Source: Streptomyces violaceusniger
GTDB taxonomy: Bacteria > Actinomycetota > Actinomycetes > Streptomycetales > Streptomycetaceae
DNA: 64,000 bases
Reading direction: 5' to 3'
NCBI GenBank assembly: GCA_005405945.1
Contig: BJHW01000001.1
Coordinates: 8,308,001-8,372,000, forward strand
Shown: one piece after another, positions 8,074-17,314 of the stretch
How the letters are laid out: each line of letters begins with the position of its first letter
How positions within the stretch are numbered: the first letter of the stretch is position 1
The notes under the pieces: model-generated
The model's database searches: none
Told to the model about the DNA's origin: nothing
The model's input: only the letters and a program-made list of their open reading frames with translations
Position numbers and translations under genes: made by a program

Positions 8074-10217
8074 TAAGCCGGCCGCTGCAGCACCATCAGG
8101 CTGCGGTCCACCAGGGTCAGTCGGTCGCCCGCCGCCACCTTCGAGCCGCTGCCCGGCTCCACGCCCTCCGTCGTCGCCGTGTCCACGATGACCTGCCACT
8201 GCTTGCCGTGGTCGATGGGCACGACGAAGTCCAGCGGCTCGTGGTGGGCGTTGAACAGCAGCAGGAACGAGTCATCGGTGATCCGCTCCCCGCGCGCACC
8301 CGGCTCGGAGATCGCGCTGCCGTTGAGGAAGACCGCGAGGGACTTGGCGTGCGCCGCCTGCCAGTCGCGCGGGGTCATCTCCTCTCCCTCATGGGTGAAC
8401 CAGGCGATGTCCGACAGCTCGTCGTGGGTGCCCTCCACCGGCCGTCCGTGGAAGAAGCGGCGGCGCCGGAAGACCGGGTGGTCGCGGCGCAGCCACACCA
8501 GCGAGCGGGCGAAGCGCAGCAGCTCAAGCGCCGAGCGGTCCTCCCACTCGCCGTCCTGCCCCTTGGCGTGATCCGGCCACCGCACCCAGGACACCTCGTT
8601 GTCCTGGCAGTACGCGTTGTTGTTGCCGCCCTGGGTGCGCCCGAACTCATCGCCGTGGCTGAGCATCGGCACGCCCTGGGAGAGCATCAGGGTGGCGATG
8701 AAGTTGCGCATCTGGCGCTGGCGCAGCGTCCGCACCGCCGGATCGTCGGTCTCGCCCTCGACCCCGCAGTTCCAGGACCGGTTGTAGCTCTCGCCGTCCT
8801 GGTTGGACTCGCCGTTGGCCTCGTTGTGCTTCTCGTCGTAGCTCACCAGGTCGCGCAGGGTGAAGCCGTCATGGCAGGTGACGAAGTTGACCGAGGCCAG
8901 TGGGCGCCGCCCGTCGCCCTGGTAGAGGTCGGAGGAGCCGGTCAGCCGGGAGGCGAACTCGGCCAGCGTCCTCGGCTCGCCGCGCCACAGATCCCGCACG
9001 GTGTCCCGGAACTTGCCGTTCCACTCGGTCCACAAGGGCGGGAAGTTGCCGACCTGGTAGCCGCCCTCGCCGACGTCCCAGGGCTCCGCGATCAGCTTCA
9101 CCTGGCTCACCACCGGATCCTGCTGGACCAGGTCGAAGAACGACGACAGCCGGTCCACCTCGTGGAACTGCCGGGCCAGCGTCGCCGCCAGATCGAAGCG
9201 GAAGCCGTCCACATGCATCTCGGTCACCCAGTAGCGCAGCGAGTCCATGATCAACTGGAGCACGTGCGGGGACCGCATCAGCAGGGAGTTCCCGGTGCCG
9301 GTGGTGTCCATGTAGTACCGGCGGTCCTCGGTCAGCCGGTAGTACGAGGCGTTGTCCAGGCCCCGGAAGGAGAGCGTGGGGCCCAGGTGGTTGCCCTCGG
9401 CCGTGTGGTTGTAGACCACGTCCAGGATGACCTCGATGCCCGCCTGGTGCAGCGCCCGGACGGCCGATTTGAACTCCAGCACCTGCTGGCCACGGTCGCC
9501 CCAGGAGGCGTACGCGTTGTGCGGGGCGAAGAAGCCGATGGTGTTGTAGCCCCAGTAGTTGGCCAGGCCCGCGTCGGCCAGCCGGTGGTCGTGGACGAAC
9601 TGGTGCACGGGCATCAGTTCCAGCGTGGTGACGCCCAGCTCCGTCAGGTGTTCGATGATCGCCGGATGGGCGAGCGCCGCGTAGGTACCGCGCAGCTCCT
9701 CCGGCAGCCGGGGATGGCGCATGGTCAGCCCCTTGACGTGCGCCTCGTAGATGACCGTGCGGTGGTAGTCGGTGCGCGGCGGGCGGTCGTCGCCCCAGTC
9801 GAAGTACGGATTGACCACGACCGACGCCATGGTGTGCGGGGCGGAGTCGAGGTCATTGCGCTTGTCGGGCCGCCCGAAGTGGTAGCCGTAGACCTCCTCG
9901 CCCCAGTCGATCCGCCCGCTGATCGCCTTGGCGTACGGATCCAGCAACAGCTTGGCGGAATTGCAGCGGTGGCCGAGCTCCGGTTCGTACGGGCCGTGGA
10001 CCCGGAAGCCGTAGCGCTGCCCCGGCATGATCCCCGGCAGATAGGCGTGGCGCACGAACGCGTCGGACTCCCGCAGCTCGACCGCCGTCTCCGAGCCGTC
10101 GTCGTGCAGGAGGCACAGCTCGATGCGGACAGCGGCCTCGGAGAACACCGCGAAGTTGGTTCCGGCGCCGTCGTAGGTGGCGCCAAGGGGGTAAGCCTGT
10201 CCCGGCCAGACCTGCAT
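8073..10217 (-). CDS. glgX: Glycogen debranching enzyme (isoamylase type)
   Basis: GH13 glycogen debranching enzyme of 714 residues (also called TreX) that hydrolyses alpha-1,6 branches and supplies linear chains to TreY. The ATG at 10217, seven bases after GGAAGAG, gives MQVWPGQAYPLGATYDGAGTNF, the standard start with a CBM48 domain. Motifs include VILDVVYNHTAEG, DGFRFDLA with the nucleophile Asp (near 9200), LIAEPWDVG with the acid/base Glu (near 9085) and NFVTCHDGFTLRDLV. An open stretch upstream to 10790 has no similarity and is disregarded. It lies 278 bp upstream of treY in the same orientation. The intergenic palindromes suggest separate or processed transcripts. Confidence 0.93.
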   Translation of the reverse strand: MQVWPGQAYPLGATYDGAGTNFAVFSEAAVRIELCLLHDDGSETAVELRESDAFVRHAYLPGIMPGQRYGFRVHGPYEPELGHRCNSAKLLLDPYAKAISGRIDWGEEVYGYHFGRPDKRNDLDSAPHTMASVVVNPYFDWGDDRPPRTDYHRTVIYEAHVKGLTMRHPRLPEELRGTYAALAHPAIIEHLTELGVTTLELMPVHQFVHDHRLADAGLANYWGYNTIGFFAPHNAYASWGDRGQQVLEFKSAVRALHQAGIEVILDVVYNHTAEGNHLGPTLSFRGLDNASYYRLTEDRRYYMDTTGTGNSLLMRSPHVLQLIMDSLRYWVTEMHVDGFRFDLAATLARQFHEVDRLSSFFDLVQQDPVVSQVKLIAEPWDVGEGGYQVGNFPPLWTEWNGKFRDTVRDLWRGEPRTLAEFASRLTGSSDLYQGDGRRPLASVNFVTCHDGFTLRDLVSYDEKHNEANGESNQDGESYNRSWNCGVEGETDDPAVRTLRQRQMRNFIATLMLSQGVPMLSHGDEFGRTQGGNNNAYCQDNEVSWVRWPDHAKGQDGEWEDRSALELLRFARSLVWLRRDHPVFRRRRFFHGRPVEGTHDELSDIAWFTHEGEEMTPRDWQAAHAKSLAVFLNGSAISEPGARGERITDDSFLLLFNAHHEPLDFVVPIDHGKQWQVIVDTATTEGVEPGSGSKVAAGDRLTLVDRSLMVLQRPA

Positions 10218-10394
10218 ACGTCGACTCTTCCACTTCTTCTCCGGGGGCCGCGAGCACCCCGGGCACCGGACGGAACCTGACCGACCCTGCATCCTTTCCC
10301 AACTGGCCGGAGCCATCGGCTCTTTCGACAGAACTTCCTCAAAAGTGAGGCAACCTACGGCCATATCGGTTCGTCCTACCGGGTGACCTGACGC

Positions 10395-10404
10395 ATACGC
10401 GTAT
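10395..10404. promoter_or_regulatory. Palindromes in the glgX / amine oxidase divergent promoter region
   Basis: A perfect 10-bp palindrome ATACGCGTAT lies midway between flanking inverted arms CATATCGG (10362-10369) and CCGATATG (10418-10425). The arrangement between two divergent genes suggests an operator or looping site; the binding protein is unknown. Confidence 0.3.
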
Positions 10405-10449
10405 CCCGCTATGCGATCCGATATGACGACAGGGGGGAATGGGGAGGAT

Positions 10450-11256
10450 GTGCGCAAGGTGATGCACCGCCACCTGGGCAAGGTGGTGGCAGGCGCGGCC
10501 GTGGCGATCACAGCCACGGCGGTCATGGTCGGGGTGACGCTCCCGGGGAGCGCGTCCGGCGAGGAGGGTTCGGGTGGGGGACCCCAGAGCTCATCGGCGG
10601 AGCAGGGCCAGGCGGCCCGGCAACTGCCCGGTGTGGTGGAGGACGCGCCCGAGGAGGGCAAGACCGGCAGCGGCCGCGATCCGCTGACCGACGACGAGAT
10701 GAAGCGCGCCCAGAGCCTCGCGGCCGGCCGCGACTTCCGCATGAGCGGTGAGGACGTCAAGGGCGCCAAGGGCCCCGAGCGGCTCTCCACCGACCTCGCG
10801 GAGCTGAGCCCCGACGAGGTGGGGGCCGCCGACCCGCCGCGCCGCGCCGAGGTGACGTACTACGACTACAAGGACGACACCTACGTCACCAAGACGGTCG
10901 ACCTCGGCAGTGGCAAGGTCACCGGCACCGACACCCAGCGCGGGGTGCAGCCGCCGCCCAACCGCGACGAGGTGATGGAGGCCGCGCGGCTGCTGATGGC
11001 CGACAAGCTGGGCGAGGGGCTGAAGAAGGACTTCAAGGACGCCACCGGCAAGGCGCTGACCCGTCCGGACCAGCTGACCGTCACCGGCTTCATCTACCGC
11101 GCGGGCGAGGGCAGCAACCCCGGTCCGGCCTCGGTCCAGGACTGCGGCAAGCACCGCTGCGTACGGCTGTTCACCCGGGTGGTGAACGGCCCCTGGATCG
11201 ACACCCGGCAGATGGTGATCGACCTGAGCGCCCACAAGGTCACCAAGCTCGCCTGA
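10450..11256 (+). CDS. Exported protein resembling the N2-N3 domains of copper amine oxidase
   Basis: About 268 residues from the GTG at 10450 (alternative ATGs at 10411, 10423 and 10462; the GGGGGG...GGGGAGG stretch upstream favours 10450 or 10462). The N-terminal segment KVVAGAAVAITATAVMVGV is a signal peptide or anchor, followed by a Gly/Ser-rich linker. The rest (PPRRAEVTYYDYKDDTYV, TVDLGSGKVTG, GVQPPPNRDEVMEAARLL, then WIDTRQMVIDLSAHKV) follows the strand order of copper amine oxidase N2 and N3 domains, including the VVDL-type end of N3. The catalytic domain is encoded by the next gene, 85 bp downstream, so the pair looks like a split enzyme. The domain assignment is my inference from pattern. 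Confidence 0.6.
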   Translation: MRKVMHRHLGKVVAGAAVAITATAVMVGVTLPGSASGEEGSGGGPQSSSAEQGQAARQLPGVVEDAPEEGKTGSGRDPLTDDEMKRAQSLAAGRDFRMSGEDVKGAKGPERLSTDLAELSPDEVGAADPPRRAEVTYYDYKDDTYVTKTVDLGSGKVTGTDTQRGVQPPPNRDEVMEAARLLMADKLGEGLKKDFKDATGKALTRPDQLTVTGFIYRAGEGSNPGPASVQDCGKHRCVRLFTRVVNGPWIDTRQMVIDLSAHKVTKLA

Positions 11257-11341
11257 CGGCTGACCGCTGACGGCTGACGGCCGAAGCGCCCGGCACCGGC
11301 GCTTCGCACATCCCTCAACGCTTCATTACAGGAGTTTCCCC

Positions 11342-12669
11342 ATGCCTGACAGCAGGCTCCGCCGCGCCCGTGCCCGGGCCGCGGCGGCCATCGGCGCCTC
11401 GGCGCTGCTCGGCACCGTGGCGATCGCCGCCGGGCCGGTCGGCAGCGCCCAGGCGGCCCCGCGGACCGCTGCCGCGGCGGACTGCAGCGCCCCGTACAGA
11501 ATCGAGCAGAAGCTCGACGGCGGCACCACCTGGCGGATGTGCTGGCACTACGAGAGCAAGGCCGGGCTCGTGCTCGACGACGTCTCGTACCAGCCCAAGG
11601 GCGAAAGCGCCCCGATCAAGGTGCTGACCTCGGCGAAGCTGGGCCAGATCCATGTGCCCTACGACGACGGCAGCAATGAGTACGACGACCTCACCGGGCA
11701 GGACTTCGCCCAGGGGCTGCAGCAGCTGGATCCGGCCGAGTGCCCCGGCGGCACCATCAAGACCGTGCGGGTGCCCGACGCCTGGGACCCCGACCACCCG
11801 AATGTGAAGGGCCTGTGCGCCACCACCCGGGCCCGCGGCCACGCCTACCGCATGGGCGAGGGCGGCTTCGGGGCGAGGAGAGCAAGGTCTACCAGCTCCA
11901 GGGCAAGGACCTGCTGCTCTACACCGTGAACCAGGTCGGCTGGTACGAGTACATCACCGAGTGGCGGTTCGCCGGTGACGGCACCATGACCATGCAGGTC
12001 GGCGCCACCGGCACGCTCTCCCCGATGGACTACGACGCGGGCGACGGCCGCGGCTGGCCCATCGGCAAGGGCGCCAAGGACTACGCCACCAGCCATGCCC
12101 ACAACGTCTTCTGGCGGCTGAACTTCGGTCTGGACGGCTCGCCCAAGAGCAAGGTCGAGCAGTACGACTCGAAGACCACCGCGACCTCCGGGCGGATCCC
12201 GAAGACCAAGACCACCCGCACCAAGGTCACCAAGGAGCTGGCGGGCGACGCGGCGGCGGCGCGGTGGTGGCGCGTGGTCAGCTCGGCGGGCAAGAACAAG
12301 GACGGCCATCCGCGCAGCTACGAGATCGTTCCCGGCCACACCACCAAGTACCAGGGACGTAGTTTCACCAAACACGACGTCTACTTCACCGAGTACAACA
12401 AGTGCGAGCAGTTCGCCAGCAACAATCTGCGCAACTGCGGCGCCGGGGCCGGTAAGAGCGTCGACAAGTGGGTCAACGGGCAGACCCTCAAGCACCCCAT
12501 CGTGTGGGTCAACATCGGGTTCCACCACATCGCCCGGGATGAGGACCAGGAGCCGATGCCGGTGCACTGGCAGGGCTTCCAGCTCTCCCCGCGCGATGTC
12601 ACCGCTATGAATCCCCTCACGCCGCCTGCACTCTCCGGGCACAACGGCCATACAGAAGAGGCACGTTGA
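11342..12669 (+). CDS. Copper amine oxidase catalytic domain protein, frame broken near 11870
   Basis: Exported oxidase-like protein, about 442 residues if read through. The ATG at 11342 follows an AGGAG and starts a signal peptide ending GSAQAAP. Reading breaks at the G4 run 11870-11873: one extra G joins MGEGGF to GEESKVYQLQG, so a base is missing there. Seen downstream: VGWYEYITEW at the topaquinone site (Tyr present, but Trp replaces the nearly invariant Asn before it), copper ligands HAHNVFWRLN, and a C-terminal FHHIARDEDQEPMPVHW with a probable third His. Family members oxidise primary amines to aldehydes. The Trp substitution leaves activity uncertain. The N2-N3 part is in the preceding gene. 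Confidence 0.75.
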
Positions 12670-12757
12670 CCTGATAGGCAGGACCTGAGTGTCGCACCGC
12701 CCCCGCCAGCGCAGTAGTCTGCGGTGATCGTTGGACGGGGCGGAAGGCGGTGCACAG

Positions 12758-14004
12758 GTGAGCTCGGGCGGGCTGGAGCTGCCCCCGGTGACGGAGGTCC
12801 CGGGGGTGATGGCTCCACCGACGCACCTCCCGGCGCGGTGTCCCTGGTGCGGCCGATGGAGATCGGAGCGGAACTGGACTGGGGCGCCGAAGCCTGGAGC
12901 GAGGTGCGCACACGCGCACGCCGGGCCGGACGGGCGTACATCTGGCTCAACCTCGTGGAACAGCGGCTGCGCGCGGTCGTCAGCGCCGTGCTGCGGCCCA
13001 TCTACGAACCGGTCCACGGCGGGGACTGGGTCATCGCCGCGGCCGGCCCCGCCGGGCAGGAGTGGGTACAGCGGGCCGTCGCGGTCCGGGAGGTCAGCCG
13101 GCGCAAGGGCTATCTGCTCGACCCGGCCGACGACAATGTCGTCAGTTTCCTGACCCTGCCGCAGCTGCGGGAGCTCCTCGTCCAGCACTGGCCGTGCTTC
13201 GAGCCGTACCTCGACGACCGCCGCGAGGTGGAGCTGGTCCTGGACGAGCTGGAGGTCGCCCGCAATGTGGTCTCCCGCAACCGTGCCCTCTCCGAGACGG
13301 TCCTCGCCCAGGCCGAGCGGGCCTCCGCCCGGCTGCTGGAGATCCTCGGCAGCGGCACCGGCTCCCCCTCCGCCGACCGGCTGCCCATCGACGCCGTCGA
13401 AGACCTCGTCGGCGACCGCTACGCCGACGTCGTGGGCGTCCATTCCGACCGGGTGCGGCTCCAGCGCCAGCTGCCCGCCGAGGACCTCTTCGGCAACGCC
13501 CGCCGGCTCGACGCCGTCGGCATCGGGCTCAACCTCCTGGTCCAGAACTACTCGGGACGCCGGCTGGTCCGGCTGGCCGAATCCGGCTGCCGGGCCCGGC
13601 TGCTCTTCCTCAACCCGGCGAGCAGCGCGGTGCGGCGGCGGGAGCGCGAGCTCGGCCTGAAGAAGGGCGAGATGAGCCGCTCGGTGGAGATGAACATCCT
13701 CCATATGCGGCGGGTGCGCGCCCGGCTGCGGGACCCGGGCGCGTTCGAGATCCACGTCTTCGACGAGACGCCCCGCTTCACCGCCTACCTGGTCAACGGG
13801 GACGGCGCGGACGGCCTCGCGGTCGTCCAGTCGTACCTGCGCAAGGCCCGGGGCATGGAGGCCCCGGTCCTGGTGCTGCGCGGCGGCGGGCGGGGCCGCG
13901 AGGTCGTCCGCGAGGGCGGGGCCGAGGAGGGCGAGGGCGGGCTCTTCGGCACCTACCGCGAGGAGTTCGAGAGCGTCTGGGCGGACTCCCGGCCGGTGTC
14001 CTGA
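12758..14004 (+). CDS. SAV2148 family HEPN-domain protein, frame broken near 12782
   Basis: Conserved Streptomyces protein of about 415 residues. The family start is GTG at 12758 (VSSGGLELPP) behind GGAAGG, but that frame leaves the main frame. Adding one C to the C5 run 12782-12786 joins it smoothly to GDGGPGGDGSTDAPPGAVSLVRP. The body (MEIGAELDWGAEAW, RAYIWLNLVEQRLRAVV, LPQLRELLVQHWPCFEPY, NLLVQNYSGRRLVRLAESG, SVEMNILHMRRVRARLRDPG) matches the family I know as SAV2148 HEPN proteins. HEPN folds often act as RNases or in stress responses; the function here is undetermined. It converges on the ABC ATPase gene, whose corrected stop lies just beyond. Confidence 0.8.
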
Positions 14005-14006
14005 CC

Positions 14007-14846
14007 TCAGGAATCGCTGCCCGGGTACGAGCCCGCGCCCCGGTACGGGGGCGCAGCGCGCGGGCGGCCCAGCGGCCGTCGGTGCGGCTGATGCGCACCG
14101 GGTGGTCGAAGCACTTGGTGATGTGGTCGGTGGTCACCACCTCGTCCACCGCGCCCGACGCCAGGCACTCCCCGGTGCGCAGCAGCATGGCGTGGGTGGT
14201 GCTGGCGGGCAGCTCCTCCAGGTGGTGGGTGACCAGGACGGTGGCCAGTTCGGGGTGGTCCCGGCGCAGGGTGTCCAGGCTCTCCAGCAGCTGCTCACGG
14301 GCGGCCAGATCCAGACCGGTGGCCGGTTCGTCGAGCAGCAGCAGCCGGGGAGGGGCATCAGCGCCCGGGCGATCAGCACCCGGCCGCGCTGGCCCTGCGA
14401 CAGGGTCGGCCAGCGCGCGTCCAGCTTCCCGCCCATGCCGAGGGTGGTCAGCAGCCGGTCGGCCCGGTCGCGCTGGTCGGGGGTGGGGCGGTAGCGGGGA
14501 CCGGCTCCACGGTGTTGGTCAGCCCGGTGAGCACCACGTCCCGCACCCGCAGCGGGGAGCGCAGCGGATGCCGGGGATCCACATGGCCCACGAACGACCG
14601 CAGCTCGCGCAGGTCCACCCGCCCCAGCGTGCGGCCGAGGACCTCCACCGTGCCGCGCGTCGGGTGCACCAGCGCGCCCGCCAGGCTGAGGAGGGTGGAC
14701 TTGCCCGCGCCGTTGGAGCCGAGCAGCGCCCAGTGCTCGCCCTGGTGGACGGTGAGCGAGATCGAGCGCAGCAGCGGGGTGCCGTCGCGCACCACATCCA
14801 CCTCGCGCAGCCTGAGTACGGGGACGGGGACGGCCGGGGCGGTCAC
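14007..14846 (-). CDS. ABC transporter ATP-binding protein with several frame breaks
   Basis: Cytoplasmic ABC ATPase. The GTG at 14846 overlaps the upstream regulator's stop (GTGA), implying translational coupling. The first frame gives LRLREVDVVRDGTPLLRSISLTVHQGEHWALLG then GSNGAGKSTLL (Walker A). A missing base in the G4 run 14496-14499 shifts to PRYRPTPDQRDRADRLL and LSQGQRGRVLIARALM (signature motif). A second missing base at 14347-14355 shifts to RLLLLDEPATGLDLAAREQ (Walker B) and VLVTHHLEELP (H-loop). Uncorrected, the last frame runs to 13793 inside the SAV2148 gene; one more base in the G5 run 14047-14051 would end it at 14007, two bases past the convergent stop. No permease is adjacent, so the substrate is unknown. 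Confidence 0.78.
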
Positions 14847-15587
14847 GGGGCCGCCACCTCCTTTTCGCTGGTGTCGCTTTCGCTTTCGTATGCGCGCGTG
14901 TCGCTGGCGAAGAGTTCCATGACGGCCTCGAGGTGGGAGACCGTGGCCGCGATCGCGGCGTCGGCGTCCCCGCGCGCCAGCCCGTCCAGCAGATCGGCGT
15001 GGGCGCAGGACACATCGGGCAGCGCCGGCTCATGGCTGACCATCTCCACCAGCGCCTCGCGCAGTACCGGCAGGACGGAGGTGAACAGGCCGAGCAGCAC
15101 GGCGTTGCCCGACAGCTCCACCACGGTCCGGTGGAAGGCCAGATCGGCGTCCACGAAGGCGGACGGATCGCCTCCGGCCCGCTCCTCGCGCAGCGCGAGG
15201 TGGTCCCGCAGCCGCCCGATGTCCTCGGGGCGGATGCGCCCGGCGGCCAGCCGGGCGGCCTCGACCTCGAGGGCGCGGCGCACCTCGTACACCTCCCGCA
15301 GCCGGGCCCGGCGCAGCAGCCGCCGCATATCGCCGTCCCCGGCGGGGCCGGGGGCGCGCGGCGTAGGTGCCCGATCCGTGGCGCACCTCGACCAGCCCGT
15401 CATGGGCCAGCAGGCGTACGGCCTCCCGCACCGAGGAGCGGCCGACGCCCAGTTCGGCGGCGAGCGCCACCTCGTTGGGCAGTCGCTCGCCGGGCCGCCA
15501 GCGGCCCTCGGCGAGCATCGCGCGCAGGGCGCTCTCGATCCGCGGCACCACGGGTCCGTGCCGCAAGCGTGCCGTCTCCGCCGCCAC
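14843..15587 (-). CDS. FCD-type GntR family transcriptional regulator, frame broken near 15350
   Basis: DNA-binding regulator of about 247 residues. The GTG at 15587 follows GGGAGAGG and starts VAAETARLRHGPVVPRIESALRAML. The GntR winged helix is clear: PGERLPNEVALAAELGVGRSSVREAVRLLAHDGLVEVRHGSGTY. The C-terminal FCD effector domain (LREVYEVRRALEVEAARLAA, DLAFHRTVVELSGN, HADLLDGLARGDADAA) is in another frame; removing one G from the G5 run 15350-15354 joins them. FCD regulators bind carboxylates or similar metabolites. A perfect 22-bp palindrome 54 bp upstream is the likely autoregulatory operator. It is coupled to the ABC ATPase gene downstream. Confidence 0.85.
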
Positions 15588-15640
15588 CGCGCCGCCTCTC
15601 CCTGAACGATCACCCGAACACGGCGGGGACTCTAACACAA

Positions 15641-15662
15641 AGTCCTCAGACGTCTGAGGACT
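15641..15662. promoter_or_regulatory. Perfect 22-bp palindrome, probable GntR operator
   Basis: A completely symmetric 22-bp sequence centred on CAGACGTCTG lies between the FCD regulator and the divergent exonuclease gene. GntR/FadR proteins bind short dyads of this kind as dimers, so it probably controls the regulator-ABC operon and possibly the exonuclease gene. Confidence 0.75.
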
Positions 15663-15745
15663 CGGTCCGGCGCACCGGCCGTTGTCAGTGGCGCATGGGA
15701 AGGTGGTGCACACATGGGGGAAGCACGACAAAGGGAGGGGCGGCC

Positions 15746-16468
15746 ATGGGCTGGCACCGGGGGCTGCTGATCGGATTCGACCTGGAGACGACGGGCACCG
15801 ATCCGCGGACGGCACGGATCGTGACGGCGGCCGTGGTCGAGGTGAGGGGCGGGGAGCCGGTCGGGCGGCGCGAGTGGCTGGCCGACCCCCAAGTGCCCAT
15901 CCCCGAGGACGCCGTGGCGGTGCACGGGATCACCGGTGAGCGGGCGGCGGCGGAGGGCAGGCCCGCGCGCGAGGTGGTCGAGGAGGTCGCCGAGGTGCTG
16001 GTGGCCCACTGGCGCGCCGGCGCCCCGGTGGTGGCGTACAACGCGGCGTTCGATCTCAGCCTGCTCGCCGCGGAGTTGGGGCGGCACGGGCTGCGCCCGC
16101 TGAGCGAGCGGCTGGAGGGCGCGGACACCGGCCCCGTCGTGGATCCGTACACGATAGACCGCGCCGTCGACCGCTACCGCAAGGGCAAGCGCACATTGGA
16201 GGCCGTCTGCGGGGAGTACGGAGTGGTGCACGACCGCGCGCATGACGCCGGGGCGGACGCGCTGGCCGCGGTGCGGGTCGCCTGCGCGCTCGCCGAGCGG
16301 TACGGCGAGGTCGCCGGGCTCGCGCTGTGGGACCTCCACCGCAAGCAGGTGGGGTGGTACGCGCACTGGGCGGCCGACTTCCAGTCCTGGCTGCGCCGCA
16401 AGGGCACCCCGGACGCGGTGGTGGACGGCGGTTGGCCGCTGCGGGAGGCGGGGGCGGTGGTGGGGTGA
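15746..16468 (+). CDS. DEDDh-type 3'-5' exonuclease
   Basis: Predicted 3'-5' DNA exonuclease of 240 residues, similar to the DNA polymerase III epsilon proofreading domain. The ATG at 15746 follows AAAGGGAGGGG. The three exonuclease motifs are intact: ExoI FDLETTG (residues 11-17), ExoII AYNAAFDLSLL (around residue 100) and ExoIII HDAGADALAAV (around residue 165), providing D, E, D, H and D. It lacks a polymerase, BRCT or UvrC-like domain, so it is a stand-alone nuclease, common in Streptomyces in addition to DnaQ. It is transcribed divergently from the FCD regulator. Confidence 0.88.
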   Translation: MGWHRGLLIGFDLETTGTDPRTARIVTAAVVEVRGGEPVGRREWLADPQVPIPEDAVAVHGITGERAAAEGRPAREVVEEVAEVLVAHWRAGAPVVAYNAAFDLSLLAAELGRHGLRPLSERLEGADTGPVVDPYTIDRAVDRYRKGKRTLEAVCGEYGVVHDRAHDAGADALAAVRVACALAERYGEVAGLALWDLHRKQVGWYAHWAADFQSWLRRKGTPDAVVDGGWPLREAGAVVG

Positions 16469-16566
16469 CCGGGGCAGCGGCCCGCCGGGCGGACAGCGAA
16501 TAGCGGAGCGCGCGGCCGCAGCGCGTACGGCCGCCGGTCCCGCACCGATGAGTTTCGGGCGGCCGC

Positions 16567-16616
16567 CCGGTCCGTACGGGTGAGGGGGACAGCCGGTCCG
16601 TACGGGTGAGGGGGAC
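16567..16616. repeat. Two perfect 24-bp direct repeats
   Basis: Identical 24-bp copies at 16567-16590 and 16593-16616, period 26, upstream of the TIGR03086 gene. Each contains GTCCGTACGGGTGAGG. They could be paired protein-binding sites or a slippage duplication. Confidence 0.75.
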
Positions 16617-16649
16617 GGACCGCGGACTCGAGCGTAGGAGAAGACGACC

Positions 16650-17243
16650 GTGACCGACGAACAGACCACCATGATCGATTTCGGACCCGCAGCGCAGCGG
16701 GTGACGGCGCTGCTCAGCGGCGTCTCGGACGAGCAGCTCACCGCGCCCACACCCTGTGGCGCCTACACCGTGGCCGATCTGCTCGACCACTTCATGGGGC
16801 TCGCCCTCGGCATGCGCCACGCCGCCGAGAAGACCACGACCGGGGCGGGCCCCGCCCCCGGGCAGGGGTCGGCCGACCGGCTGGACCCCGACTGGCGGCA
16901 GGAGCTGCCTCGCCGCCTGGACGCGCTGGCCGTGGCCTGGCGCGAGCCGTCCGCCTGGCTGGGCACCACGGAGGCCGGGGGCGTCACCATGCCCGCCCAG
17001 ATGATGGGCATCGTGGCGCTGGACGAGCTGGTGATCCACGGCTGGGATCTCGCCCGCGCCACCGGCCAGCCCTACGACTGCGATCCCGGCAGCGTCGAGA
17101 CCATCATCGGATGGCTGTCGGCGGTCCCGGACGAGGAGCGCCCGAGGGAGCTGTTCGGCCCCAGGGTCCCCGTCCCGGCCGACGCGCCGCCGCTGGACCG
17201 CGCGATCGCCTTGAGCGGCCGCGACCCGGGGTGGCGCGCCTGA
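16650..17243 (+). CDS. TIGR03086 family protein (mycothiol-dependent maleylpyruvate isomerase/DinB fold)
   Basis: Cytoplasmic protein of 197 residues with a four-helix DinB-like fold. The GTG at 16650 follows TAGGAG. The N-terminal PCGAYTVADLLDHFMGLALGMRHAA carries the metal-binding His region, and ALDELVIHGWDLARATGQPY gives the conserved second His. The DxxxHxWDLA motif is typical of the TIGR03086 subgroup of the mycothiol-dependent isomerase superfamily. Proteins of this group use mycothiol in detoxification or have unknown substrates; nothing nearby indicates one. It converges on the phosphotransferase gene. Confidence 0.83.
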   Translation: MTDEQTTMIDFGPAAQRVTALLSGVSDEQLTAPTPCGAYTVADLLDHFMGLALGMRHAAEKTTTGAGPAPGQGSADRLDPDWRQELPRRLDALAVAWREPSAWLGTTEAGGVTMPAQMMGIVALDELVIHGWDLARATGQPYDCDPGSVETIIGWLSAVPDEERPRELFGPRVPVPADAPPLDRAIALSGRDPGWRA

Positions 17244-17314
17244 GCCAATGCCGCGCGGCGGGTCAGCCGGCGTGCCGTGCGGTGCGCGGCGGCCCCTGAA
17301 CCGGAGCCGTTCGC

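Noticed and set aside
14007-14846. Calling the ABC ATPase a pseudogene
   Set aside because: Each frame break is repaired by one base in a G run, and all catalytic motifs are intact, so a consensus error is more likely.
13062-15605. Plus-strand open frame of about 850 codons across SAV2148, ABC ATPase and GntR genes
   Set aside because: It spans three genes with clear family matches in other frames.
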